Assembly (NCBI GenBank): GCA_039707465.1
Contig: CM077643.1
Location: 241,278,230-241,342,229, forward strand
Source of the DNA: Rhabdophis nuchalis
Lineage: Eukaryota > Chordata > Lepidosauria > Squamata > Natricidae
Length of the DNA: 64,000 nucleotides
Reading direction: 5' to 3'
Part shown: positions 51,828-61,724 of the stretch, piece by piece
Position numbering within the stretch: position 1 is the stretch's first letter
How the letters are laid out: the number at the start of each line of letters is the position of its first letter
Notes under the pieces: model-generated
Told to the model about the DNA's origin: nothing
Seen by the model: only the letters and a program-made list of their open reading frames with translations
The model's database searches: none
Position numbers and translations under genes: made by a program

Positions 51828-52867
51828 TCGACTATAACGCGCACCCGTGTATAACGCGCACCCCCTAATTTTCCATTAAAAATCGGTATAAAATTTTTAT
51901 ACCGATTTTTATAAAGCATGACTGACGGGCTCCACAGATGAGGGGCGATGGAGCGATGCCGTTCCACCCTAACCGCGTCCCTTTCTGTCTCCGCTTCTCC
52001 CCAGCGTCCCTTTCTGCCTTCCGCTTCTCCCCAGCGTCCCTTTCTGCCTTCCCTTCTCCAAAGCGTCCCTTTCTGTCTCCGCTTCTTCCCCGCGTCCCTT
52101 TCTGCCTTCCGCTTCTCCTCAGCGTCTCTTTCTGCCTTCCGCTTCTCCCCAGCGTCTCTTTCTGCCTTCCGCTTCTCCCCAGCGTCTCTTTCTGCCTTCC
52201 GCTTCTCCTCAGCCTCCCTTTCTGCCTTCCGCTTCTCCCCAGCGTCTCTTTCTGCCTTCCGCTTCTCCTCAGCCTCCCTTTCTGCCTTCCGCTTCTCCTC
52301 AGCCTCCCTTTCTGCCTTCCGCTTCTCCTCAGCCTCCCTTTCTGTCTCCGCTTCTTCCCCGCGTCCCTTTCTGCCTTCCGCTTCTCCTCAGCCTCCCTTT
52401 CTGCCTTCCGCTTCTCCTCAGCCTCCCTTTCTGCCTTCCGCTTCTCCCCAGCGTCTCTTTCTGCCTTCTGCTTCTCCTCAGCCTCCCTTTCTGTCTCCGC
52501 TTCTTCCCCGCGTCCCTTTCTGCCTTCCGCTTCTCCTCAGCCTCCCTTTCTGCCTTCCGCTTCTCCCCAGCGTCTCTTTCTGCCTTCCGCTTCTCCTCAG
52601 CGTCCCTTTCTGCCTTCCGCTTCTCCTCAGCCTCCCTTTCTGCCTTCCGCTTCTCCTCAGCCTCCCTTTCTGCCTTCCGCTTCTCCCCAGCGTCTCTTTC
52701 TGCCTTCCGCTTCTCCTCAGCGTCCCTTTCTGCCTCCGCTTCTCCCCCCCCCCCGCCGCTGCCGCCGCCCAGAAACCTGAATTTATTTATTCGAGTATAA
52801 CGCGCACCCAAACTTTGAGTTCTTTTTTGGGTACAAAATTTTGCGCGTTATACTCGAATAAATACGG
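51828..52867. mobile_element. TIR element with TA duplication, carrying a minisatellite
   Basis: The left end is TTGTATTTATTCGACTATAA and the right end, read inward on minus, CCGTATTTATTCGAGTATAA; CGCGCA phrases follow in both. TA lies at 51826-51827 and 52868-52869, compatible with Tc1/mariner. Near each end the TATAACGCGCAC motif is repeated inside (about 51,832-51,866 and 52,790-52,860). The interior is almost wholly a 30-bp minisatellite, so no transposase is possible. Confidence 0.8.
51967..52742. repeat. 30-bp minisatellite, about 26 units
   Basis: Units follow TTTCTGCCTTCCGCTTCTCC plus TCAGCCTCCC, with variants CCCAGCGTCTC and GTCTCCGCTTCTTCCCCGCG. The order of variants is irregular, which suggests recombination or slippage. 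The period is 10 codons and lacks stops in two plus frames and at least one minus frame (KRKAEREAEE). A very long ORF is therefore expected without selection. Confidence 0.93.
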
Positions 52868-53021
52868 TACCCATAATTGCTATAAGCTTTACACATGCAT
52901 ATTTGCTGTTGATAAGCATTCTTTGTTCTTGCCAGACAGACACACAGACCTCCCACATTCCAGTCTTCCTGATTTACTTTCAAGTGTGTGCCATGACCTT
53001 GCTTTAGCAGCCAGCCCATCA

Positions 53022-53085
53022 AATGGAGGCTGGGCAACTTTAAGATGTGTGGGCTTGGCCAATGGAGGCTGGGCAACTGGACTTA
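53022..53085. repeat. 39-bp tandem array (right part)
   Basis: AATGGAGGCTGGGCAACTTT and one more partial unit continue the array that starts at 51271. Confidence 0.88.
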
Positions 53086-53118
53086 TCTCACAAGGCTACA
53101 CCTTGGATCAATATTTTT

Positions 53119-53245
53119 CTAACCGAGCAACTTTCACATGTGTGGACTTCAACTCCCAGAATTCCCCAGGCAGCATGCATTCTCCTAGTGTTCTGGGAGT
53201 CGAAGTCCACACATCTTAAAGTTGTCCAGTTTGAAAAACACTGGC
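53119..53245. mobile_element. Palindromic MITE
   Basis: The left arm CAACTTTCACATGTGTGGAC and TTCAACTCCCAGAATTCC is mirrored on the right by TTCTGGGAGTCGAAGTCC and ACACATCTTAAAGTTG. The arm sequence CTTTAAGATGTGTGGAC is also part of the 39-bp array unit, so the array probably grew from this MITE. Confidence 0.75.
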
Positions 53246-53346
53246 TCAGAGCTTTCCTTGAGCCTAGTCTACCTTAAGGCTGTGTGATCCTGATGCAGGC
53301 AAGAACTGAGACTAAAGCTAATACTAAGTTTCTAGACCTCACAGAC

Positions 53347-53523
53347 CAGAGGTGGGTTTCAATTTATTTTACTACCAGTTCGCTCGTGCACGGATGCGTG
53401 ACACTCCTGCACATGCACAGAAGCTCCTGCACATGTGCAAAAGCATGCGGGTGGGTAGAGCCTCCTGCCGCCACCACTACTGGTTCGTCAGATCTGGGGC
53501 GAACCGACAGAAACCCACCTATG
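53347..53523. mobile_element. Non-autonomous hAT element, 177 bp
   Basis: The ends are CAGAGGTGGGTTTC and GAAACCCACCTATG. The 8-bp duplication TCACAGAC is perfect (53339-53346 and 53524-53531). Confidence 0.92.
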
Positions 53524-53531
53524 TCACAGAC

Positions 53532-54249
53532 CAATATAATATGGCTCCAAAGGCAGCAATTCTAATGGAGGATTACATGCATCACTCTTTATAAAGTATA
53601 GAGCAGGGTTGTTTGGATCAAGTAAATGAGTGGGAAGGAGAAAGGAGAAGCGTCTATTGGCCAAGCCTTGGTTCCAAAGCAGACGAGGATTATACAAAAC
53701 AGATCAAAATTTACCTACAGCAGAATGTCAAGGCTTGAACTGCTCTTCTCCCCAAGTTCTAGTCTTGACCCGTTTCTCAGTAGTAATTATGTACTTATTT
53801 CTTGGGTAACAGTATATCAAAAACAATGGTGGAAAAAGTAAGAAGGGGGGATCATGAAGTCAATATGTTCTTAAATCAGACATTAGCAATCACCGCCTGG
53901 TGCACCTCGTTATCGCCCATTCTATGATTTAGCAATAAGGAGTACTTGATGGGGGTGGGGGGAATCGGTGTTACACGGGGAAGCATTGACACAGTGTTCT
54001 TTTCCAGGATTATGATAAGCAGCCTTTAGGTCATCGGTAGAGAAGTTGGCTGATTGGTGCATTCATTGGAAAACCCAACAAACGAGGAAATTCAAAGGGA
54101 GCAGTAAACATTTTCTCAACTATGCCAAATGTGGAATGCTTAAAGGGACCAGGCATGTGAAGCTTCCAGAAAAGGAAATTGTGGGTTGATCATGAGACAC
54201 TTCAGCTCTCCAAGAAGCAAGATAACAATTTATAATGGCAACATTATAA
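53532..54249. other. No feature recognised
   Basis: Unassigned DNA, moderately AT-rich. The small ORFs have no domain. Confidence 0.4.
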
Positions 54250-54672
54250 GGAACGGTTGCAGGAACTGGGTATGTCCAGTTTAATGAAAAGAAGGACCAG
54301 GGGAAACATGATAGCAGTGTCCCAATATCTCAGGGGCTGCCACAAAGAAGAGGGAGTCAAGCTATTCTCCAAGGCACCTGAGGTCAGAACAAGAAGCAAT
54401 GGGTGGAAACTAATCAAGGAGAGAAGCAGCTTAGAACTGAGGAGAAATTTCCTGACAGTTAGAATAATTAATCAGTGGAACAACTTGCCTCCAGAAGTTT
54501 TTAAGAAGATGTTGGATAGCCATTTGTCTGAAATGGTATAGGGTTTCTTGTCTAGGCAAGGGATTGGACTAGAAGACCTCCAAGGTACCTTCCAACTCTG
54601 CTATTGTATTGTATTGTATTGTATTGTATTGTATTGTATTGTATTGTATTGTATTGTATTGTATTGTAACAG
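54250..54672 (+). pseudogene. CR1 ORF2 C-terminus with long (TATTG)n tail
   Basis: ORF 54257-54541 gives [39 protein letters not shown] and NQWNNLPPEVFKKMLDSHL, ending in SEMV. A short in-frame deletion (about nine codons after PPEV) distinguishes it from 40338. The 3' UTR leads into about 13 TATTG units (54,601-54,667). Confidence 0.92.
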
Positions 54673-54898
54673 ATACAATAATGCATTTTTGCTGCAAACA
54701 AATATGGTTTCTCCTAAAATGTAGGCATGTTGCCCAAATACGTCCAATAAAGCTGCTTCATACTGTTTGTTTTAATAACCATCTAGCAGCTGTGATTTAG
54801 ATGCAGAGAAAGAAGGTTCATTCCAAGAGGCTGAATATAGGTATCATTTTCTTCTTGCATCTTTCATCCCTTCAACATTATTCTACAGGCCCCCAAAC

Positions 54899-55062
54899 CA
54901 GAGGTGGGTTCCTACAGGTTCGGCCTGGGTTGCTGGAACCAGCAGTGATCCAGGCCTGCCATGCCCGTGAACCAGTTCTCCTATGGGGCCGCCATCTTAT
55001 TTTTTTGGTTCTGCGCATGCAAAATTGTTGAGGAACTGAATGCCGGCAGCAACCCACCCCTG
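54899..55062. mobile_element. Non-autonomous hAT element, 164 bp
   Basis: The ends are CAGAGGTGGGTTCC and GCAACCCACCCCTG. The 8-bp duplication CCCCAAAC is perfect (54891-54898 and 55063-55070). Confidence 0.92.
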
Positions 55063-55256
55063 CCCCAAACCTCTTTGAGAATTCAATTCAATGTTATGCA
55101 ATGGGATAAAAATAGAATACATATTTCTATACATGGCAGCCCATCAAAATCCTATCTGACCATCAACCCTATGGAACCAGATTGACGACAGAACCATAGA
55201 GAACCTTGGCTAGTGAGTAATGGGTAATATTGTGGTTATATTTTTGAGGAGGATAT

Positions 55257-55768
55257 TGTTGGAAGAAATGTCTATCTGGGTTCAGTTCCAAGTAGGGAAA
55301 AAGACACTTGAACACATGGAGGCTGTTTGGAAAGATGGTTTAATGGTGGACAGGATCACGTGCCTTGGAGCTCCTGGGTGATAAAGGAAGAGATGCTGAG
55401 AGTCCCTGGGTTTTACGCCCTCCCTGGGCTTTGAACTTCCTGGGGCACAGGAAGAGTATTCTGATTGGCTGCTGTCAGAGGTCATAGCTAGCTTTGTAGG
55501 TTGTCTGTCTGAAACTTGGTGGGTAGTGCAATGAAGGGCAGTGAAATGGCTCTGTCTGAAGGGGAATATCTATGTTATGTAGAATAGACTGGCTCAGGCC
55601 TTAATGGCCAATTGACAAAAGTGGGGGTGCTATTAAGAGTGAGTCTGTTTCCTGCCTAAAAATCATGTTTCTCCATTTCTCATCCAGGGAAATATAATAT
55701 TCTGCCTTTTTAATATTTCCTAGGATATTTCATTCTTCTAGGAGAGGCGTGGGTGCTAACTTCCTACA
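55257..55768 (+). mobile_element. Solo LTR (family of 21669)
   Basis: It starts TGTTGGAAGAAATG and ends CTAACTTCCTACA. The flanks ATAT (55253-55256) and ATAT (55769-55772) are a plausible 4-bp target duplication. Shared blocks: AAAAAGACACTTGAACACATG, GTTTAATGGTGGACAGGA and GGGAAATATAATATTCTGCC. It is 512 bp with no internal region. Confidence 0.82.
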
Positions 55769-55772
55769 ATAT

Positions 55773-56835
55773 GAAAGTCTCTTAGCATCAGTAGCAATTG
55801 GAGAAACAGAAAATAAAAATAAATCAATATTGAGCGGCCCATTTAGAAGAAGAAAAAGAGATAGCAAGTTTACACCTTTCCCCCGCCATCCCTTATGGTT
55901 TGCCATGGCTCACACCCTCAAACAGAGACAATTTGATAAGACAGGAGAGAAAAACCTTTGAAAATGTGCCAGAAAGTCAAAGCTGGAGCATGGAATTACA
56001 TCCTTGGGCTGAATATACAGCAAGATTCTCTGGTTTGCCGCACCCGAGAGATGAGAGAAAAGGCCACATTTTCCTATCACTGTGGCCCAAGCTGATTAGT
56101 TAATTTATTTTTATTTTATTTAATCAAGTTAACTGAGTTGATATTCCACTGTACGTGTCATACATTTACAGCACAATCTAAACTATAACTCAGGGTAAAG
56201 AATGGGCCAGTTGTAAAAGATAAGAAAGGAATATATCTCAGTTCAGAGGTCAAGCACATTTATATCCATGGAAAGCCTTCTCTAATTATAAGAACTCTAA
56301 GCGCCAGGAGATGCCTTCGTTAAACAATTTGCTGCTGTGCTGTTTTCACTTATTAATTTAAAAAAGGAAACAAGAAAAGGCACTTCTTCATTTCCTTCAT
56401 GATCCTGTAAGACACGGCAGATTGTCCTGGTGAACAAAATTAAAAAAATTCATCTCCTGCCCACGTCCCTCTTTGCCCTTTTATTACAACACCCGAGTGA
56501 TCAGATCAATCAATGTGTTATTAAAAGGCATGTAGAAAACGAACTTAAAGAGATGTTTATCATAACCAAGGGATATTACTACCTGCTGAGGAATCTGCAC
56601 ATTGCATGTCCCACTTTTATTACTCAATTACACACATTTCATACTTCATAGGTGTGTGGTGGGCTCACACCGCTCAGTTAAAATGATAACACTGGAACTA
56701 AATACTTAAAAGTTGCCCTGTTCAGCAAGGGTGTTTTGAAGGGTTCTGAGATCATTTGCATGAAAAAATCCAGGAAGGGGCTCCATATTAATCATGATTG
56801 TTTTTTTTAACCACCTTCATGTTTTCACCTTCAAG
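55773..56835. other. No feature recognised
   Basis: AT-rich unassigned DNA of about 1 kb with small ORFs only. Confidence 0.4.
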
Positions 56836-57134
56836 TGTTAATATGACTTTATAATGCCTTGGTAAGACCACCTTGAATATTGCATCCAGTTTTGGTTGCC
56901 ATAATGTAAAAAAGATGTAGAGACTCTAGAAAGAGCATAGAGAAGAGCAACAAAGATGATTAGGGACTGGAGGCTAAAACACTTAAAGAACTGTTGCTGA
57001 AATTGGGTATGTCTAATTTAATGAAAAGAAGGGCTAGGGGGTCACATGTTAGCCGTGTTTCAATATCTCAGGGGCTGCCACCAAAAAGGAGTCAAGCTAT
57101 TCTCCAAAGGACATGACAAGAAGCAATGGGTGGA
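56836..57134 (+). pseudogene. CR1 ORF2 C-terminus, left part (split)
   Basis: It begins in the [20 protein letters not shown] region (ATGCCTTGGTAAGACCACC) and runs through AAGATGATTAGGGACTGGAG to AAGCAATGGGTGGA. The next bases of the CR1 are found 4.6 kb away at 61725. Small deletions already break the frame. Confidence 0.88.
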
Positions 57135-58007
57135 GAGACCGCTTCCACCTTCCGGAGGTGACGGATGTGTTTTTGACACGTCCGCCGCTCGTTTTCTCTA
57201 GTGGCCCTTTCGGGGGCACGGAGCTCTTGTAGGGAGCCCCAACCATATGAGCGGCTTGCGGTGAAACCCCCACCCCGATGGCGGTCGGGGGGGGGGTCAT
57301 TCCTGCTTCGCTCTAGGAGCCGGAGAACAGAATGCAGGGGGAAGAACTCCTCTCGCTGAAGGATCATTGGAACCGCAGAAATTAAAGTAACGGGCTGAAA
57401 AGCCGGAGCTGGAGGAAGCACCGAGGCTCCGTTGTAACAGAGTGACTGTGAGTTGATTTCTGGACTTTTGATGCTTTCAACTTTTTAAAACAGAAGAATT
57501 GAGGGGGGGAGTTTGCTAAAGCCCCCCCCACCTCGGAACAAGCGGCGTTTTAAAATGCTCCTCGGGCGCAAAGAGAGAGAGAAAGTAACATCCGAGTAGT
57601 TAACAATTGAAAATGAAAGTTTTTGCTAAATGTGGATTCGCGGTTGAAACTTTGTATCTGAATCTTGCCACAGCAGAAATGGACTTTCATTAATTCTTCA
57701 CAAACGCCAAAGAGGCGGAAAAATGGCGCTTCTTTGTTCTCAGCAAGAAACCTTTTTGCCCGATTTTTAAACGTTCCTTCACTTTTACAGCACTGCAAAA
57801 ATTACATACATGACAGCTCAGTGACTCTCGGGATATCTCTCATTGTGTGCCTTCTTTTTTCATTGGATTTGACTGTTAAATCTTTTATCTCTGGATTTTA
57901 TGGAAACTATATTTTGAACTTAGACAAGACTCTTCCCTTCTCTTCAATCTCACAGACTGCCCACTCTTCAGACGCCATCTTAATTACAAGAACATAAAAC
58001 TTTTATT

Positions 58008-58917
58008 ATGGCATCAAAAAAGCCCCCACATGGAAAACGTCTCTCCGCTCCAGGACCTACAACAGCCTGAGATTAGTACAATGTTGCAAAAAGAAACACC
58101 GGGAGAGACTTTTCAACTATCAACAACAGAGACAACTCTTCAAGAAATAATGAAAGAAATAAAAGAAATTCGGAAAGATATGATGAGTTCAAGATTGGAA
58201 CTTTTGGAGACACAGAGAACATTAATGGAAAATAAAGAAAAAATTGATGGTCTGGAGGGTGGGGCAGTTGAGATGAGGGGGGAGATAAGGGATTCTAAAA
58301 AAGAAATAGTAGAACTTGCTGGTCATATGTCTAGAATGGATTTTGAAAGAATGTCTTATTTTTTAAGGTTTCAAAATGTCCCTGAATTAACTTCAGAAAA
58401 TTTAAAAGATTTAATGACTACAATTTTAGCAGATTATACTAAAAAGAGTAAGGAATATATTAGGGGGGACATTGACCTGATTTACAGAATTAATTCAGCA
58501 TATGCCAGAATAAATGACGTACCCAGAGAGATACATATTAAATTTGTAAGAAGGTTAACAAGGGATGAGATTCTGAGAGCACAGAGAGATGGCGCTCTGA
58601 TATATATGCAGAATGAGATTGCTATTTTGAAACAAATCCCAAAAAAGATTTGAGAGGTTAGGAGGAAGTATTCCTCCTTATCCAAAAAATTATATAAAAA
58701 GGGGGTGTGGCTCAAATGGTTAATGCCTGAAGGAATGTTGGTGTTCTGGGAGGGAGGCAGAGTTAGAATTAAAACAATTGAAGAGGCGGAAGCCTTTTTT
58801 AAAAAACATTCCTCAATCCTAGAGGACGAAAATGGGGGAATGGGAGGGGCCATGACTCCGCCCACTGGCAGGAAGGAAGAAGATATAATAGCTAAAAGAC
58901 TCAGATCGCAAAAATGA
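58008..58917 (+). pseudogene. L1 ORF1p-like protein with one frameshift and one stop (copy D)
   Basis: The family start is the ATG at 58008 (MASKKPPHGKRLSAPGP), matching copy B. A frameshift near 58,045-58,075 moves reading to the frame starting at 58030. That frame gives a coiled coil (EIMKEIKEIRKDM..ETQRTLMENKEKI), an RRM (MSYFLRFQNVPELTSENL; DIDLIYRINSAYARIN) and part of the C-terminal domain. A TGA at 58651-58653 replaces the CGA present in copy C, a typical CpG decay. The same frame then continues to 58917 (WLKWLMPEGMLVFWEGGRV, end KRLRSQK). It needs two repairs to be whole, so it is inactive. Confidence 0.9.
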
Positions 58918-58978
58918 TTTTTTTACATAATGTAATCCTTAAATGGATGTCAATAGAAACAAATGATTGAATGCATAA

Positions 58979-59022
58979 ATTTATGATTTATGATTTATGA
59001 TTTATGATTTATGATTTATGAT
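58979..59022. repeat. Heptamer array (TTTATGA)n
   Basis: About six ATTTATG units inside the 3' UTR of copy D, not seen in copies A or C. Confidence 0.88.
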
Positions 59023-59983
59023 ATGATATATATGTATTCCCTTCCACCTTATATTGAAAAAACTTTACTTTTTGTATGGAACCTCGGAGGCGACCACCAC
59101 CTCCGACATGGAAGCTCTAAAATATTTTTGCTATATCCTATATACCTTTTCCCTTGTTATAAAATTTGTAAAAACCAATAAAAAATTGTTATCCCCCAAA
59201 AAAGAAGAAGCAATGGGCGGAGAAGGCGGAGCTACGATGCGCCGAAACAACCGGAGGTCTCTATGCTGCAGAGACCCCAGTTGAATTTTTGGTTGCCCCC
59301 TCAGTTCCATAGAAACCTAAACCGTCCTGGAGGTACGGCGACCAGGAAGCAAGCCTCACAGGTCACAGGGGTTTTGCAAAACCCCTGTTTGACACGAAGG
59401 GAAAGCTTCTGAAGGGTGACAAAAAGGCGCACACCCCCGCGAGCGGATAAGGCATTGGGAAAGCTTTGGAACGAAAGGAACTTCTTGAAGTGAAAGTGTA
59501 CAATGGGAAGGTATTCTATCTTGCTTTTGAAACATTTTGCTAAGAAACCGCTTTTTTTCTTTTTATTAAAGCCTTGAATCTTGAAATAAGCGGTGGATTT
59601 AATTGAACTGAGAGGTTTCTCCTGTTAATAGAATTTTTGAAATGGCGGATTGAAGTGCAAGAACAAAGCCATTTCCATTCGCACTGAAAGCGATTGGATT
59701 ACTTCTGATTTTTTAATTTTCTTTTCCTTTTAATTTACTCTACTTAAAATTTTGAAATTTGGACTACTTTTACAATTTTAATAATTACTTTTGAAATTTT
59801 ATTGTGCATCTTTGAATTTAAACAAGGACTATACTTTTATTTTTCTTTGTTTCTGTTCCTCCTCTAACAAAGAAGATTGAAGCATTCTTAAGCTACTCTG
59901 TTACATTGTATTGCCTCCAGAAATTGTTGGTGGATACTTATGAGCAGTTAAGCTTTCTGAGGCATTGAAGAAAGAACAAGTCA

Positions 59984-60583
59984 ATGAACAGGAAGGCAAT
60001 TAGACCTATTTTTCTATCTCTTGGATTTGCCAACATGACCACATACATAGATGTGCATACTATAGAAAATCAAAAACTCTTGGCTGAAATTTTGAATCAA
60101 TTAAAACAAAGTAATAGAATAAATCACATATTGGACAGAAAGTTATTTACTATATCAAGCGAAGACCAATTGAAGACTTCAGAAATGAAAGAAATTAAAG
60201 AAAAAGAGGAAAAAGATCAAGACAATGAACTCAATTCAAGTGAAGAAAATGATGATGATGTTAACCCATTAAATGGTGGAGAAAGTACAGAGGAGGGGAT
60301 ATTCCCAAAAGAGTTTCAGGAATTTGGACCCCAGCTTGACCGCCAAGGAGAAGAAAAGAGAAAAGAAAAAAAAGGAGAAATCTCTCCAGGAATAACCCTG
60401 ACACTTAAAAACAAAGAATATGTAAGGATAGGAGCTGGTCAGCATTATGATTTGACAGTTATATTGGATAATAAAGTGCCAAAAGAAGTTGATGAAACAC
60501 CCAGAAAAGGAAATAAAAAGGGATGGAGACCACAAATAGCAGAAGAGACAAATTTAATCCACTACTGGAAAGACATTGGTTGA
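59984..60583 (+). CDS. Unknown 199-aa acidic/charged protein of element E
   Basis: I do not recognise this protein. The N-terminal part (residues about 18-50, TYIDVHTIENQKLLAEILNQ) could form a short coiled coil. Residues about 60-135 are very acidic and Lys-rich, with low complexity (KEIKEKEEKDQDNELNSSEE). The end has LTLKNKEYVRIGAGQHYDLT and ETNLIHYWKDIG. An ATG at 60035 is a plausible alternative start. The frame is open over 600 bp in AT-rich DNA, where stops should be common, so it may be a real element protein. No RT, RRM or zinc-finger motif is seen. Confidence 0.45.
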   Translation: MNRKAIRPIFLSLGFANMTTYIDVHTIENQKLLAEILNQLKQSNRINHILDRKLFTISSEDQLKTSEMKEIKEKEEKDQDNELNSSEENDDDVNPLNGGESTEEGIFPKEFQEFGPQLDRQGEEKRKEKKGEISPGITLTLKNKEYVRIGAGQHYDLTVILDNKVPKEVDETPRKGNKKGWRPQIAEETNLIHYWKDIG

Positions 60584-61479
60584 TAAGGAAAATTCTATCC
60601 CTTGATTATTAATAACCAGTCAGACTGTGTTTAAAATATCATCAAAGGATTATTAGCTAATTGACAGTCAATAACAATTATAGACACTTACAATAAGATC
60701 AATCTATAATAAATGTTTTAATCAATGATATATACTTACTTATCTATAGATGAAAAGTTACGAATATAAGATAGGATTTAAATAAATTTAAGGTGGTATT
60801 AGATACTATTGAAAAATTATAAGAATAGAATTATGAGTCACATTAAGAACAATGGAAAAATGATAGTTAATACTGGTTGTTAATGGGAATTGTTATATTT
60901 AGATGATTAACAATTAATTAATTTCTTAGATGGTTATAGAATGTTGTTGAAAAATTATTAATTAGTTAATAACTACTTATAAAACTCAAGATTGTTTTAT
61001 ATTATATTATTATGGAATTTATATTGGTATGTTGGGAGTAAATAAAGGATGTTAATAGGTAGTCAGGTTTTAAAGACACTCTTAAGAAGAAATAGATTGA
61101 CGTTGAAATATCTGATAATAACTGTGGAATATTGATATTAAGGTATATGATAAATTTTTAGATCTAAAATTTATAAAATGAGATTACTTATGAATAATAA
61201 TCATTTCAAAGATGCACAGAATTTATGAATACCCGGTTAGCATGTCTTTTAAAGGACACAATTTAGAGAGGACTTTTCCTTTTTAAATCTATTTTATTTT
61301 TCTCTTTGTTGGTTTATAAACAGAATGTCATTACATAGTCATATTTTATATAAAAGGATGCTAAAATAACTAGTAAGATTAGAGTTGAGACATAAGAATT
61401 GTAACAATTGATATGAAAAATAAGTGATAACTATTGAAGAACTTGTGATAAATTGATACATTCTTAAAATATTTTAAAT

Positions 61480-61612
61480 TATGTCTTTTAAAAGCTTTCT
61501 TTTAACTTTTATATATTTGTTTTTATTTTGGCTGTACACCGCCCTGAGTCCTTCGGGAGTAGGGTGGTATAAAAAACCAATAAACTAAACTAAACTAAAC
61601 TAACTAAACTAA
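61480..61612 (+). mobile_element. L2-like LINE 3' end with (TAAAC)n tail
   Basis: TTTTATTTTGGCTGTACACC, GCCCTGAGTCCTTCGGGAG and a (TAAAC)n tail at about 61,585-61,612. It matches the minus-strand copy at 37662 over its UTR and tail. Confidence 0.87.
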
Positions 61613-61724
61613 GAATTGGTAACCTGTAATGAAAGATGGCTTTTTGATGTTTTTTTTCTGTGAAGTTTGTATTATTTGTGTTTATGTAAAAAAATTAAAA
61701 AATTATTAAAATTTGGGGGGGGGG

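Larger units (their letters stand above)
51417..53021. mobile_element. Solo LTR inserted in the 39-bp array
   Basis: It starts TGTTGTCCCCAATTCG and ends GCAGCCAGCCCATCA (TG..CA). AATG occurs on both sides (51413-51416 and 53022-53025), and joining the flanks restores a regular array unit. Minus the nested TIR element the LTR is about 565 bp. It differs from the LTR family at 21669, 43361 and 55257. No coding interior. Confidence 0.85.
57135..59206 (+). mobile_element. ORF1-only L1-like element, second subfamily (copy D)
   Basis: It is about 2.07 kb. The flanks GAAGCAATGGGTGGA (57120-57134) and GAAGCAATGGGCGGA (59207-59221) match 14 of 15. The 5' UTR is about 0.87 kb, GC-rich at its start, then one ORF, then a 3' UTR with a heptamer array and AACCAATAAAAAATTG before a short A run. 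No ORF2. Confidence 0.88.
59222..61724 (+). mobile_element. Second retroelement in tandem with copy D (element E)
   Basis: It is flanked by GAAGCAATGGGCGGA (59207-59221) and GAAGCAATGGGTGGA (61725-61739), the same target as copy D. It starts with a GC-rich 5' part (GGCGGAGCTACGATGCGCCG), then an AT-rich leader, one 199-codon ORF, about 0.9 kb of AT-rich DNA without ORFs, an embedded L2-like tail, and ends in AAATT repeats and a run of G. The layout (CpG-rich leader, single ORF, A/T-rich 3' end) resembles the ORF1-only elements, but the protein is not recognisably related. Confidence 0.65.

Noticed and set aside
51948..53219. 423-codon ORF with a Ser/Pro/Phe repeat
   Set aside because: It runs through a 30-bp minisatellite and across the borders of the TIR element and the LTR into the 39-bp array, so it cannot be one ancestral gene.
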